A stretch of 64,000 nt of DNA from Tateyamaria sp. ANG-S1 (GTDB lineage Bacteria; Pseudomonadota; Alphaproteobacteria; Rhodobacterales; Rhodobacteraceae), in contig NZ_JWLL01000006.1 of assembly GCF_000814025.1 (NCBI RefSeq), forward strand, positions 868,001 to 932,000, written 5' to 3'. Position numbers and translations under genes: made by a program. The notes below the pieces were generated by a model that did not search any database, had not been told where the DNA came from, and saw nothing but the letters and a program-made list of their open reading frames with translations. Shown here piece by piece: positions 27,006 through 36,878 of this stretch; position 1 is the stretch's first letter; every line of letters begins with the position of its first letter.

Positions 27006-28157
27006 TCAGGAGCGACGCGCCGCCATCCACGCGTGCGCCGCAATCCCGCACAAAAAGACGGCGATGCAGGTCCATACCAAGCCCGGAAACCCCGCCACGC
27101 TCAGCACCGCAAGCAAGGCAGGCGTGCCCAGCGTGTTGCCCAGATTGCCGGTCTGCGCCAGTCCGCCATAAGCCTGTGATTGATGCGCCGCGGTGTCGTT
27201 CAACTGCGGCACGGCGGCAAAACTCGCCCCCTGCACCAGCCCCAAGGCACCCGCCAGAGCCAAACAGGCGACGGGCAGGCCCGGCATCATCCACAGCCAC
27301 AAAAGCGACGCGATGCACAGGGCAAAGCCGATCTGCACCAGCATCACGGCCGAGATGTGGCGCAGCATGTACACCCCGAATGTCAGCGACACGCCAATCG
27401 ACACCAACGGCATGGCTCCAATCACCCAAGCCCGCCATTCCGGCGCAATATAGGGCGGCAGCACCGTCAGGATCGCAAGAAAACAGAACGTGTAGAACAT
27501 CCACCCTGCCCCCGGTGCGGCGATCCGGGGCGAGGCGTAGATCGCCCCATGATCTCGCAGAATCCCTCCAAGCGTCAGCCGCCCCTCAGGCGGAACCTCA
27601 AGCGGGCGCAGGAACAGGCCCAGGATCACTGCAAAAACCACCAGCCAAATGGCGTGCGCCACAAAGAGCGCTGGCAATCCCATCGCATCAACCAATGGCA
27701 GGCCCAGCACAACAAGCAGTGTAAAGGCCACGGAAAAGAACGTACTCCACAGCGTCAGCGTAAATCCGCGATGCCGCTCGGCGCTCAATTGCGCGATCAG
27801 CGTAGGCGCGGCAACCACCATCGCCAGATGTGACACGCCTTCAAGCGCGCGGCTCACCAACATCCACGGCAGGCTTGGCAACGTTGCCTGAAACAGCGAC
27901 AGCGCGGCCCCAACCCACAGCGCCCAAAGCATCGCGCGGCGATAGCGGATGCGGGCCACAACCAGCCCCGCAACGACGCCCAGTACGATGCCAACGAACC
28001 CGACCAACGAAACGATGAACCCCAGCGCCGCACCCGCATCAGGATACACTGCGGGAAGCTGATCAAAAATCACGGAAATCTTGGCGTATTGCCCTGCCGC
28101 ACCAAGCCCCGCGCCCCAAAGGGCAAAGACAAGCGGGAATGATGTGCGGTCGGTCAT
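27006..28157 (-). CDS. MFS transporter
   Basis: 383 residues from the ATG at 28157 (MTDRTSFPLVFALWGAGLG), with about 12 hydrophobic segments and the MFS loop GLVVARIRYRRAM between helices 2 and 3. The ORF extends upstream to 28193, but that part is polar and is probably not translated. Substrate unknown. It is transcribed towards uvrA and ends 104 bases before the uvrA start, so the uvrA promoter lies beyond its stop. Confidence 0.82.
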   Translation of the reverse strand: MTDRTSFPLVFALWGAGLGAAGQYAKISVIFDQLPAVYPDAGAALGFIVSLVGFVGIVLGVVAGLVVARIRYRRAMLWALWVGAALSLFQATLPSLPWMLVSRALEGVSHLAMVVAAPTLIAQLSAERHRGFTLTLWSTFFSVAFTLLVVLGLPLVDAMGLPALFVAHAIWLVVFAVILGLFLRPLEVPPEGRLTLGGILRDHGAIYASPRIAAPGAGWMFYTFCFLAILTVLPPYIAPEWRAWVIGAMPLVSIGVSLTFGVYMLRHISAVMLVQIGFALCIASLLWLWMMPGLPVACLALAGALGLVQGASFAAVPQLNDTAAHQSQAYGGLAQTGNLGNTLGTPALLAVLSVAGFPGLVWTCIAVFLCGIAAHAWMAARRS

Positions 28158-28250
28158 GGCCAACCCGCTACGCCCGTTCGCGGGGACCCGCAAGGGCCGG
28201 TTCTGTGCATTAGTGACCTCGGGATTGCGCGCGACGCAATGCCTTCTGCG

Positions 28251-28646
28251 TCAACCCGCTGCTTCGAAAATCTGCACGCTTGTCACCACGCCGTTCGCGC
28301 CTGTGACACGCACCAGCACATAGCCAATGTATTGGGACCGAATGCGCTGCACCGTGTGATAGCTTGGGTCGTACTGGCATCGCCCTGCAATCATCGCTCG
28401 GCGCTCTGGTGTGGTAAAGAACGGGTCGACATTGTCCGCCATATCGCGCAGCCCGAACTTGTGCACATTGGCCCTGTCCTGCTGAATGATCCCGCAAACA
28501 TCGTTCACCGGCACACCACGCGAATTGTAGGTGTCATGCGGGCTGAGCATTGCGTAATACTCGAACTGGAACTGTTGCGCTGAAGCCGGCAAAACCATCA
28601 GCCAAACCCCGACTAAGCCAACACAAACACGCCTGAAACAAAGCAT
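28251..28646 (-). CDS. Small exported protein, unknown
   Basis: 131 residues from the ATG at 28646, after GGGGGACGGG. A signal peptide (VCVGLVGVWLMVLPASAQQ) ends in an ASA-Q cleavage site. The mature part is about 105 residues with two cysteines (DVCGIIQQD and AGRCQYDPSYH) that could form a disulfide bond, and a Tyr/Arg-rich C terminus. No family recognised. It lies between the MFS gene and lpdA in the same direction. Confidence 0.65.
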   Translation of the reverse strand: MLCFRRVCVGLVGVWLMVLPASAQQFQFEYYAMLSPHDTYNSRGVPVNDVCGIIQQDRANVHKFGLRDMADNVDPFFTTPERRAMIAGRCQYDPSYHTVQRIRSQYIGYVLVRVTGANGVVTSVQIFEAAG

Positions 28647-28725
28647 CCCGTCCCCCAGAATCAAAAAAACCGATGGCTGCAGAGTAGCAACCATCGGTTT
28701 GCGTCCATACGGAAAAGCGGACGGT

Positions 28726-30123
28726 CTACATATGGATCACGCGATCATAGGCGTCCAGCACACTTTCATGCATCATTTCCGACAACGTCGGATGCGGGAA
28801 CACGGTGTGCATCAGGTCTTCTTCCGTCGTCTCCAGGGCTTGTCCCACGACATAGCCCTGGATCAGCTCGGTCACTTCCGCGCCGATCATATGCGCACCC
28901 AGCAACTCGCCCGTTTTCTCATCAAAGATCGTCTTGATCATGCCCTCGGGCTCACCCAAAGCGATGGCCTTGCCGTTGCCGATGAACGGGAACTTGCCCA
29001 CCTTGATTTTATAGCCTGCTTCCTTGGCCTTCGCCTCTGTCAGACCAACGCTGGCCACCTGCGGATGGCAATAGGTGCATCCGGCAATCGAGTTCGGCTT
29101 GATCGGATGCACGTCGTTCTTGCCTGCGATCAGCTCGGCCACCATGACGCCCTCGTGGGACGCTTTGTGTGCCAGCCAAGGCGCGCCCGCGATATCACCG
29201 ATGGCAAAGATGCCCTCGACCCCGGTGCGACAATACTCGTCCGTCACAACATGGGTCCGGTCCACCTTCACGCCCAGCTTCTCAAGGTTCAACCCCTCGA
29301 CATTGCCAACGATGCCCACAGCGGAAATGACAGTATCGAAGTCATGCTTCTCGACCTTACCACCCACCTCAATATGAGCGGCAACTTTGCCCTTGGCGCG
29401 ATCGAGCTGCTTCACCATCGCCTTCTGCATGATCTTCATGCCCTGCTTTTCAAAGGCTTTCTTGGCAAAGGCGCTGATCTCAGCATCCTCGACCGGCAGC
29501 ACTCGGTCCATAACCTCAACCACGGTCGTGTCCGCGCCCAGCGTATTGTAGAAGCTGGCGAATTCGATACCGATGGCGCCCGATCCGATCACCAGCAGCT
29601 TTTTCGGCATCCGCTTCGGCGTCAGCGCCGCCTTGTAGGTCCAGACCAACTCGCCATCCGCCTCAAGCCCCGGCAATTCACGCGCCCGCGCGCCGGTGGC
29701 GAGGATGATGTTCTTGGCCATCAGCTCTTCGGTGCCTTTGTCGGTCTTCACCGACACCTTGCCCTTGGACGGGATCGTGCCCTCGCCCATGATAACGGTC
29801 ACCTTGTTCTTCTTCAGCAGGTGCTGCACGCCGCCGGACAACTGCCCCGCCACCTTGCGCGAGCGATCCACGACAGCGTCCAGATCATAGTCGATGCCAT
29901 CCGCCTTCAGGCCAAACTCCTTGGCCCGGTGCATCAGGTGGAACACTTCCGACGACCGCAGCATCGCCTTGGTCGGGATACAGCCCCAGTTCAGGCAAAT
30001 CCCGCCCAGGTGCTCACGCTCCACAACGCAGGTGCTCAAGCCCAATTGCGCGGCCCGGATGGCGGCCACATAGCCCCCGGGGCCAGAGCCGATGATCACC
30101 ACATCAAAGGATTTCGCTGCCAT
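28726..30123 (-). CDS. lpdA: Dihydrolipoyl dehydrogenase (E3)
   Basis: 465 residues. FAD-binding VVIIGSGPGGYVAAIRAAQLG, the redox disulfide GGICLNWGC (C43 and C48), the NAD loop LLVIGSGAIGIEFASFY and the C-terminal active-site FPHPTLSE are all present. E3 reoxidises dihydrolipoamide of pyruvate and 2-oxoglutarate dehydrogenases and the glycine cleavage system. The start at 30123 has GGCGAGGAG upstream. The gene is 17 kb from pdhABC and transcribed the other way, but an almost identical 20-bp palindrome sits before both, so this is likely the E3 matched to PDH. Confidence 0.93.
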   Translation of the reverse strand: MAAKSFDVVIIGSGPGGYVAAIRAAQLGLSTCVVEREHLGGICLNWGCIPTKAMLRSSEVFHLMHRAKEFGLKADGIDYDLDAVVDRSRKVAGQLSGGVQHLLKKNKVTVIMGEGTIPSKGKVSVKTDKGTEELMAKNIILATGARARELPGLEADGELVWTYKAALTPKRMPKKLLVIGSGAIGIEFASFYNTLGADTTVVEVMDRVLPVEDAEISAFAKKAFEKQGMKIMQKAMVKQLDRAKGKVAAHIEVGGKVEKHDFDTVISAVGIVGNVEGLNLEKLGVKVDRTHVVTDEYCRTGVEGIFAIGDIAGAPWLAHKASHEGVMVAELIAGKNDVHPIKPNSIAGCTYCHPQVASVGLTEAKAKEAGYKIKVGKFPFIGNGKAIALGEPEGMIKTIFDEKTGELLGAHMIGAEVTELIQGYVVGQALETTEEDLMHTVFPHPTLSEMMHESVLDAYDRVIHM

Positions 30124-30154
30124 ATCAAGCTCCTCGCCAAGCACTGCGTCAAAA

Positions 30155-30174
30155 CTAGTTTACCGTTAAACTAT
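30155..30174 (-). promoter_or_regulatory. lpdA operator, ATAGTTTA-N4-TAAACTAG palindrome
   Basis: On the minus strand the sequence is ATAGTTTAACGGTAAACTAG, 32 bases before the lpdA start. It matches the pdhA operator (47166-47185) at 18 of 20 positions. The core TTAACGGTAA also fits the gap1/gap2 sites. Confidence 0.68.
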
Positions 30175-30202
30175 TTCTGAGCAATAAACTATTTCTGAGC
30201 AA
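30167..30202. repeat. 18-bp tandem duplication at the lpdA operator
   Basis: TAAACTATTTCTGAGCAA occurs twice back to back (30167-30184 and 30185-30202). Each copy carries one ATAGTTTA half-site on the minus strand, so the duplication adds an extra half-site next to the palindrome. Confidence 0.9.
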
Positions 30203-30237
30203 GCCACAACGAAAGCCGAGCGCGACAAATCGACTGA

Positions 30238-30256
30238 CGCAGGGTAAAGCCCTGCG
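30238..30256. other. Short hairpin between DUF924 gene and lpdA
   Basis: CGCAGGG and CCCTGCG with a TAAAG loop, 30 bases past the stop of the DUF924 gene (minus strand). No T run follows, so it is at best a weak terminator or an RNA-stability element. Confidence 0.4.
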
Positions 30257-30285
30257 CCAGCAACGTTTCAACGCTCAGAAAATTA

Positions 30286-30864
30286 TCAGGCTGCCTCGGC
30301 GGCCTGTAATCCGCGCACCACCGCGCCATAGCCGCCCGCATCCAGATGCGCTTTCTCCGCCGCAGTGGTGGCGCGCCCCAACATGACGTTCCGATGCGGA
30401 AAACGACCAAAGCGGCGGATCACCTCGCGATGCGCGCGCGCATGAAGCAGGAACTCAGCATCATTCATCCGCTCACAGATCAGCCGCACCGCGCGGTCCT
30501 GATCACAGGCATTCTCCGAATGCTCCAGCGGCATGTAGAAGAACTGGCGTGCCGGGGGATCGATGCGCATGTCCCAGCCCTTGGCGATGGCCGACTTGGC
30601 AGCGGCGAGCGCCGCCTTGTCGGTAGAAAATGATGCCGCATTATCGCGGAACATGTTGCGCGGGAACTGGTCGGTCAGGATGATATAGGCCAGCGCGCCA
30701 GACGGATAGGTCAGCCAAAGCGCGAACTTACCCTCGGTCGCCGCCTTCCAGGTCGGGCCAAAACGGTCCCGTATCTCCTGGTCAAATGCGGGATCGGATT
30801 TGAACCAATCCTCCGGACCGCACTCGTCCAGCCAGAACCTCAATATATCGTCCGGACCCACCAT
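30286..30864 (-). CDS. DUF924 family protein
   Basis: 192 residues from the ATG at 30864 (MVGPDDILRFWLDECGPEDW), chosen because AGGGAGAG lies upstream. It has the DUF924 signature: ILTDQFPRNMFRD in the middle, PLEHSE and the C-terminal RRFGRFPHRNVMLGR. The family is an all-helical, TPR-like protein of unknown biochemical role in the cytosol. It lies between lpdA and the MFS gene in the same direction. Confidence 0.87.
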   Translation of the reverse strand: MVGPDDILRFWLDECGPEDWFKSDPAFDQEIRDRFGPTWKAATEGKFALWLTYPSGALAYIILTDQFPRNMFRDNAASFSTDKAALAAAKSAIAKGWDMRIDPPARQFFYMPLEHSENACDQDRAVRLICERMNDAEFLLHARAHREVIRRFGRFPHRNVMLGRATTAAEKAHLDAGGYGAVVRGLQAAEAA

Positions 30865-30954
30865 GGCTTTTCTCTCCCTGCCCATGTCCTGCCAAAAAAG
30901 CGTTACACAGTTTACGTTGGGTCCCAAATCACGAAATACAACAGGTGCGACATA

Positions 30955-32223
30955 TTACGCGGCCCGGTTGTCGTCTTCGCCCTCCAGGTCCGTCTCGATG
31001 GCGTATTCTTGGGCAATCTCCATCGCCACCGGGGTGGTCGTGGCCTGCGACATGACCACATACGCGCCCGTCTCATCCACAGGCACAGTGGCCCGCTGCG
31101 TCGTCCGATAGGCGGCATAAGCCACAAGCGCGGCAAAGAGCACACCGGTGAACATGTAGAACCCTGACGGCCCCACACTCTCCATCAACGCGCCCACAAT
31201 CAGCGGGCCAAAAACAGCACCCAACCCGTTAATAAATACCAACCCGCCCGAGGCCGCCGCCATATCGTCGTGATCCAGAAAGTCGTTCGTGTGCGCCAGC
31301 AGCAGCGAATAGAGCGGGTTCGACATGCCCCCCACCACAAAGGCCGACACAAGCAGCATCGCAAAGTTGCCGCCCAGGATCAGCCCAATCACCGACCCCA
31401 CCCCGCCAACAGCAGCCACGATCAGGATCAGCACACGGCGGTCCATCCGATCCGAAATCCACCCGATGGGATATTGCAGCACCACCGCCCCGATAAAAAA
31501 GGTCGATACAAAGGCCGAGATTTGCGCCACACTCAGCCCCGCTGCCGTACCATAAACCGCCGCCATCCCAAACTGCGCGGCAAAGACACCACCCAGCAGG
31601 AACATGCCCACACAGCCCAGCGGCGAATAGCCGACCAGCTCGCGCAGCGTCATCGGCTTTGTCGTGTCAAAGGCGGGCACCGGGCTGATGGACAGCAGAA
31701 TGGGCGTGATCGCCAGCGACACCAGCACTGAAGGAATAACAAACAGGATAAAGCCCGACGGATCAGCGGTCAGCAGCAGGTACTGGCTGATCACGATGCC
31801 CGTCGTCTGCACGATCATGTAAAGCGATAGCGCCTTGCCCCGGTTCGAGTTGTCAGCGGCATCGTTCAGCCAGCTCTCGGCCGTCACGTACACCGCAGAA
31901 AAGCAAAACCCGATCACGACCCGCCCCACGGTCCAGGCCCAAGGATCGGCAAAGGTTGGGTACAGGATCATCACGGCCGAGATCAACGAAGCCAAGGCCG
32001 CAAACACCCGCACATGCCCCACCCGCTGGATCATCCGCGGTGCCATGCGGCTGCCGCCAAGAAAGCCAAGGAAATAGGCCGACATCACAATCGACATCTC
32101 GGCGGTCGAGAACCCCTCAATTTCGCCCCGGATGCCCAGCAGCGTGCCCTGCATCCCGTTGCCAACCATCAACAGACCCATGCCAAACAAAAGCGCCCAT
32201 GCGCTTGTCAGTACCTGGAACAT
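30955..32223 (-). CDS. MFS transporter (YcaD-like)
   Basis: 422 residues with about 12 transmembrane helices. Family-type motifs include GRVVIGFCFSAVYVTAESWLND in helix 4-5 and GWISDRMDRR in the central loop. The arrangement resembles the YcaD group of MFS proteins, whose substrate is unknown. The C-terminal tail (residues about 385-422) is polar and acidic, ending EDDNRAA. Start at 32223 has AGGAGTTTGGCGAG upstream. Confidence 0.85.
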   Translation of the reverse strand: MFQVLTSAWALLFGMGLLMVGNGMQGTLLGIRGEIEGFSTAEMSIVMSAYFLGFLGGSRMAPRMIQRVGHVRVFAALASLISAVMILYPTFADPWAWTVGRVVIGFCFSAVYVTAESWLNDAADNSNRGKALSLYMIVQTTGIVISQYLLLTADPSGFILFVIPSVLVSLAITPILLSISPVPAFDTTKPMTLRELVGYSPLGCVGMFLLGGVFAAQFGMAAVYGTAAGLSVAQISAFVSTFFIGAVVLQYPIGWISDRMDRRVLILIVAAVGGVGSVIGLILGGNFAMLLVSAFVVGGMSNPLYSLLLAHTNDFLDHDDMAAASGGLVFINGLGAVFGPLIVGALMESVGPSGFYMFTGVLFAALVAYAAYRTTQRATVPVDETGAYVVMSQATTTPVAMEIAQEYAIETDLEGEDDNRAA

Positions 32224-32318
32224 CTCGCCAAACTCCTCGGAGGGGTGGGTTCATAATTCGCCCGTCTCAGGGGCCCCTGTCGCAGATATGTGCGACGTTC
32301 AAATGTCGGTTTCCGGTG

Positions 32319-33371
32319 TCACGTTTGCGGCAACAAAAGCGACGCATCACCGTAAGAGAAAAAGCGGTACTGGGATCGAACCGCGTGGTCGTAAATCGCC
32401 TTGATCCGGTCCTGCCCCATCAGCGCAGATACCAGCATCATCAGCGTCGACTTGGGTAGGTGAAAATTGGTCATCAGCCCGTCTGCCACGCGAAAGGTGA
32501 AACCGGGATAAATGAAAATGTCCGTCTCGCCCTCCCACGGGGCAATCCCGCCGTCGCGGGCCATCGTCTCGATCAGCCGCAGCGCGGTCGTCCCAACAGG
32601 AATCACCCGATTGCCGCGCGCCTTGGCCTCGGCAATATGCGTCGCTGCCTGTTCCGACACCTGCCCCCATTCGGCGTGCATCTTGTGCTGGGTGACATCA
32701 TCGACCTTCACCGGCAAGAACGTCCCCGCCCCAACATGCAGGGTGACATAGGTGGTCTGAACACCCCGTTCCGCCAGCGCCGCCATCAGCGCCTCGTCAA
32801 AATGCAGCGACGCCGTAGGGGCAGCAACAGCACCCGAATTCCTGGCCCAGATCGTCTGGTAGTCGGTCTTGTCCTTGTCATCAGCGGCACGCTTTGCAGC
32901 GATATAGGGGGGCAGCGGCATCGCGCCCGCCTCGGCCAATGCGGCATCGAAATCATCGCCTGTCAGGTTGAACCGCAAATGCCCCTGCCCGTCAGCACTG
33001 CCCTCCAGCGTCGCTGACAAGTCATCGGAAAACCGCACAACCTCGCCCGGCTTCACCTTCTTCAAGGGCTTCACCAGCGCCGACCACGCGCCATCGGCGC
33101 GCGGCTCCAACAACGTTACCTCGATCCGGGCTTCGGTCAGACCCTGCGCACTTTCCCGCGCCCGTGTGCCGAACAGCCGCGCCGGGATCACCCGCGTGTC
33201 ATTCAACACCAGCAGATCACCGGGGCGCAGCCAGGTCACAAGGTCCGTCACCCGCTGGTCATGGATCGCATCGCCGTCCGCCACCAACAGCCGTGCGGAC
33301 GAGCGGGGCGAGGCTGGCCGCGTCGCGATCAGCGCTTCGGGCAGGTCGAAATCAAAGTCATCGAGTTTCAT
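32319..33371 (-). CDS. queA: tRNA preQ1 ribosyltransferase-isomerase
   Basis: 350 residues. It opens [20 protein letters not shown] and contains [31 protein letters not shown] and [16 protein letters not shown], all typical of QueA. The enzyme transfers ribose from SAM to preQ1 in the tRNA wobble position to make epoxyqueuosine. It follows the YhdP-like gene by 21 bases in the same direction and is probably co-transcribed with it. Confidence 0.96.
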   Translation of the reverse strand: MKLDDFDFDLPEALIATRPASPRSSARLLVADGDAIHDQRVTDLVTWLRPGDLLVLNDTRVIPARLFGTRARESAQGLTEARIEVTLLEPRADGAWSALVKPLKKVKPGEVVRFSDDLSATLEGSADGQGHLRFNLTGDDFDAALAEAGAMPLPPYIAAKRAADDKDKTDYQTIWARNSGAVAAPTASLHFDEALMAALAERGVQTTYVTLHVGAGTFLPVKVDDVTQHKMHAEWGQVSEQAATHIAEAKARGNRVIPVGTTALRLIETMARDGGIAPWEGETDIFIYPGFTFRVADGLMTNFHLPKSTLMMLVSALMGQDRIKAIYDHAVRSQYRFFSYGDASLLLPQT

Positions 33372-33392
33372 GCGCGCCCTCTATCCGCGCGC

Positions 33393-36300
33393 TCAGCGTT
33401 CATCAATACGTTGCTGACGTTCCTGCCGCCGCCGCTCTGCGTCACTTGGCCCGGGGTCCACGGGTGCAAAGGCTTCGGGCACGACCGGCGCAGGGGTTTC
33501 CCCCTCAACCCGTGGCAAATCGGGCGGTGGCGCTCGGAAAATCTCTCGAAACAGACCGGGCGTCAGCGCCGACAGCGGGTTCACCTGCACACGCGGATCT
33601 GCCGCCGGACCGCTCAGGGTATAGTTGAACCCGATCAGCCCCTCGCCTCTTCGGGTAAAGATGCTGCCGATCCCGTTGATCAGAAACAGGGGCGAGATCA
33701 CGCCCTGCATGTTCAACCGCCCGCCCGCAACGTCATACACCCCGTCCATCGACAGCCCCATGGACGGCCCGGTGGCACTTGCCTGCGTCAGTGTCATGGT
33801 CGATGGGGTCAGGCGGAACGATGCGTTCACGTCGCGAAAATGGATGCCGCTGCCGCCCATCTGTTCCAGCAGTCCAACGACGCTCAACGCATTCAGAAGG
33901 GCCGCAATTGCCGGCGCATCCTGAACGCGGGTCTCCTGCACAGTCAATGTGCCGTCAAAGCCCGCCGCACCCACGGGCAACAGGGTCAGATCCAGCGTAC
34001 CCCCGCGCGCTTGCCTGAGGATACGCGCCGACGCAGCAACACCGCCCGCATCGCTGGATGTGATGCGAATGGCGCTGCGCCCGTTCTGCGGCAGCACCTG
34101 CCCGCGAATGGGCGTGCCCCCGTTCACCCGCGCGGCAAAGGTGCCGTCCAGCCCGTTTGCCATGTTGAACTCACCCGACACGCCGATCAGCGCGATGGTG
34201 TCTGTGATCTGCAACCTGTCGAGGGTCAGGCTCAGCGGTCCGCCGCCCTGCTGCCCGCCGCTGCCCGCGCCCGAGCCACCAAAGTCGGCCTGGCGCAGAT
34301 CAAGCGTCCCGCCCCGCACCACGACCGCAGGCGGCACGCCCCGGCCACGGCCTACCAGATCGACGGGGCCGTTCAGCCAGTTGCCCACGCGCACCGAACT
34401 GAAACTGGCGCGCTCCAGCCCCGCGCCCGGCGTTGCGGTAATGGCGCCCTCGGCCTGCAACCCTGGCGCATCCAGCACCAGCCGGTCCACGCGCGGCGCT
34501 GCGCCCAACGCGCCGGTCAGCGAAAGCGAGGCCGGTGTGCCCGCAGGCTTCGACCACCCCAACGGCGGCGACGACAGACGCACACCGCGCAGATTGGTGG
34601 ACAACGCAAAGGACGGCACGCCACCACCCGCCGGCAACTCAATCTCGATATTCCCGCTGCCGCGTCCCGACACCAGACCCGCGGGCAGGCCCAGATCAAA
34701 GGCATCAATGGTGCGCTCGGACAGCTCAATCGTGCCACTGACGGTGCTTGGCTGCGGCCCCTGTCCCAAGGGCTGAGACCACGTCACGTCAAATGGCACA
34801 CCATCCAAAGTGCCCGGCCCCGACACCGAAACCCCGCTTTGCGAGGCGACAACCTGCAACCGGTCCGACGCCAACCGCCGCCCCTCGATCAAGGCCGTGC
34901 TCAGCACATCGCGCGCCGTGCCAGTCGCGTCATATTGCACGTCGCGCGGCGTCAGCCCCTTTTTCATGGAAAAGGCCAGCGTCCCCTGCGCCGCCATCCG
35001 CCCGTCCGCAACAGTGGGCGACAGCCCCGCCCGCTCCATCACATTCAGGGGCGGCATGTCCAGCAGCGACAGCCCCGCCGTCACAGTCCCATCCGTTTCC
35101 AGCCGGACAATGGCGGGCACCTCCTCGCGCGCGCGGACGTCCGGAATGATAAAGGAAGACCCGCTGACATCAATCCGCCCCCCCTGCGGCGCTGGCACGT
35201 GCCCCTGATCGACCGACACCACGAACCGGCCATCCAACAGACTTGCACTGCCGCGGGCCTGCTCTACCGGGGGCAAGGTTTTAAGATACCGGACCTTCGC
35301 GTCCTCATAGGCAAAGCTCGTATAGGCCACGACAGGACCGCCGGGCGTGTCGCGCAGGGCCAGATCAAGGTCGCGCAACGCACCGTCCAGCAGGTTCTCC
35401 AGCACCCACGTGCGGGCCTTCGGCGCATAACGGTCCGGCCACAACTCCAGCAGACGCTCGGGCATCATGCCCGCCATCTGCGCGTCCAGCTCATAGCGCC
35501 ACCCGTCCGGGTCCGCCATCAACGCGCCACGGGCGATCAGGTCCTGCCCCTTGTCCTGAAACAGCGCCTGCCCAATATCCAGCCGAAACGGATTCAGCCG
35601 CAGCCGGAAATCCGCCTGCGCCGCCTCCATCCGGATCGGCTCGGGATACAGATCATCGGGATTGGCGCTCAGGGACGTAGCGCGAAACTGGCCCACCAGA
35701 TCATCCAGACCACCACGATCATCAATGCCCAGCACCGCCTGCCCGTCGATCTGCGCGGTGATCCAAGCGCTGTCGACGGACAACTCGTCAAACACGATGA
35801 CGGTGCCCTCAGGATCATAGCTGAAATAGCTGCGGGCCGACCGGAAAGGCACAGGCCGGGTCGCATCAGTCGGCTGAATGACGCCCTCACCAATGTTCAA
35901 GGCCACATTGATCGGGGCCAGCGTGCCATCGACACCAAAGACACCGCGCACCGCGCCGGAAATGGGCGCGCGCAACACGTCCAACCACTCAAAGGCCGGA
36001 GCCAGAACGGCGATGTCACCGGCATCCACGTCATCGACCAACACACCAAATGTCGCGGCAGAGGCACCCACGCGGCTCTCGTAGTTCGCCTCCAGTGTGG
36101 CCACCCCCTGCCCGCCGCTCAACAAGGCCAGGTCAGAGGTCACGCGCACGACATCTCCAACACGGGTCAGACGCATCCGCCCGCCATCAACAGTCCACGC
36201 CCGTGCGGACCGCACGTCCTCCACCTCAAGGGTTAGGGCCTGCACATCGGCAACAGTCAGGGCGGCAAGACCCGGGATCGACACAAGGTCGTCGACACCC

Positions 36301-36806
36301 TCAATCAGCTTGGCAAAGGTGTCAGCCTGCCGCGACGGCGCGCCCAGATCCAGACCACCCGACAGGATGACAGACCCATCCACCTCGCGGCGCAGCTTGG
36401 CAAAAACGCCCGTCACACCAATCTCTGTCGGGCGAAACTTCCCCTGCACCAGATCGGTCAGGGACAAGCCGATCCGCATCTCGGAAAACCCGACAATCTC
36501 GACACCGGCGTCGTTCAAAACCTGCACATTGGTCATGCGCACGCGCGGCTTGGTGCTCTCCTCGACCACCAGATCCAGCGCATCAAAACGCAGGGACGCA
36601 GCCCCAAGCGCTTCGCCCGCGCGCAACTCGATCCGGTCGCGCAGCCAATCCGGAGCCACAACAGGCCGTCCGATCAACACATAAATCGCCGCCCCCATAA
36701 CAGCCGCGAACATCAGGCTCAGCAACATGCTGCCGAACCCAAGGCGGCGCCACAGGCTCTTTTTCCGCTCGGATGGCGGATCGGTTGAGGGGTCGGCACT
36801 GCTCAT
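33393..36806 (-). CDS. YhdP/AsmA-like envelope protein
   Basis: 1137 residues with one N-terminal transmembrane helix (about residues 24-45, LGFGSMLLSLMFAAVMGAAI) followed by a very long periplasmic region of repeating beta strands. The C-terminal part has the AsmA-like/DUF3971 pattern (GRLNMQGVISPLFLINGIG, then GFNYTLSGPAADPRVQVNPL). YhdP and other AsmA-like proteins span the periplasm as bridge-like carriers of phospholipids to the outer membrane. The tail is Arg/Gln-rich (RRRQERQQRIDER). It is upstream of queA. Confidence 0.85.
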   Translation of the reverse strand: MSSADPSTDPPSERKKSLWRRLGFGSMLLSLMFAAVMGAAIYVLIGRPVVAPDWLRDRIELRAGEALGAASLRFDALDLVVEESTKPRVRMTNVQVLNDAGVEIVGFSEMRIGLSLTDLVQGKFRPTEIGVTGVFAKLRREVDGSVILSGGLDLGAPSRQADTFAKLIEGVDDLVSIPGLAALTVADVQALTLEVEDVRSARAWTVDGGRMRLTRVGDVVRVTSDLALLSGGQGVATLEANYESRVGASAATFGVLVDDVDAGDIAVLAPAFEWLDVLRAPISGAVRGVFGVDGTLAPINVALNIGEGVIQPTDATRPVPFRSARSYFSYDPEGTVIVFDELSVDSAWITAQIDGQAVLGIDDRGGLDDLVGQFRATSLSANPDDLYPEPIRMEAAQADFRLRLNPFRLDIGQALFQDKGQDLIARGALMADPDGWRYELDAQMAGMMPERLLELWPDRYAPKARTWVLENLLDGALRDLDLALRDTPGGPVVAYTSFAYEDAKVRYLKTLPPVEQARGSASLLDGRFVVSVDQGHVPAPQGGRIDVSGSSFIIPDVRAREEVPAIVRLETDGTVTAGLSLLDMPPLNVMERAGLSPTVADGRMAAQGTLAFSMKKGLTPRDVQYDATGTARDVLSTALIEGRRLASDRLQVVASQSGVSVSGPGTLDGVPFDVTWSQPLGQGPQPSTVSGTIELSERTIDAFDLGLPAGLVSGRGSGNIEIELPAGGGVPSFALSTNLRGVRLSSPPLGWSKPAGTPASLSLTGALGAAPRVDRLVLDAPGLQAEGAITATPGAGLERASFSSVRVGNWLNGPVDLVGRGRGVPPAVVVRGGTLDLRQADFGGSGAGSGGQQGGGPLSLTLDRLQITDTIALIGVSGEFNMANGLDGTFAARVNGGTPIRGQVLPQNGRSAIRITSSDAGGVAASARILRQARGGTLDLTLLPVGAAGFDGTLTVQETRVQDAPAIAALLNALSVVGLLEQMGGSGIHFRDVNASFRLTPSTMTLTQASATGPSMGLSMDGVYDVAGGRLNMQGVISPLFLINGIGSIFTRRGEGLIGFNYTLSGPAADPRVQVNPLSALTPGLFREIFRAPPPDLPRVEGETPAPVVPEAFAPVDPGPSDAERRRQERQQRIDER

Positions 36807-36878
36807 GTCTTTATTCTTGTCCGCTCAGCCCTATCATGCCAGTCACATCTTTCCCATGAGTAACGAAAAGGCCAAAAC

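Noticed and set aside
33261-36236. 991-codon ORF antisense to the YhdP-like gene
   Set aside because: Composition is rich in Arg, His, Gln and Pro with no domain; it mirrors the third-position GC of the minus-strand gene.
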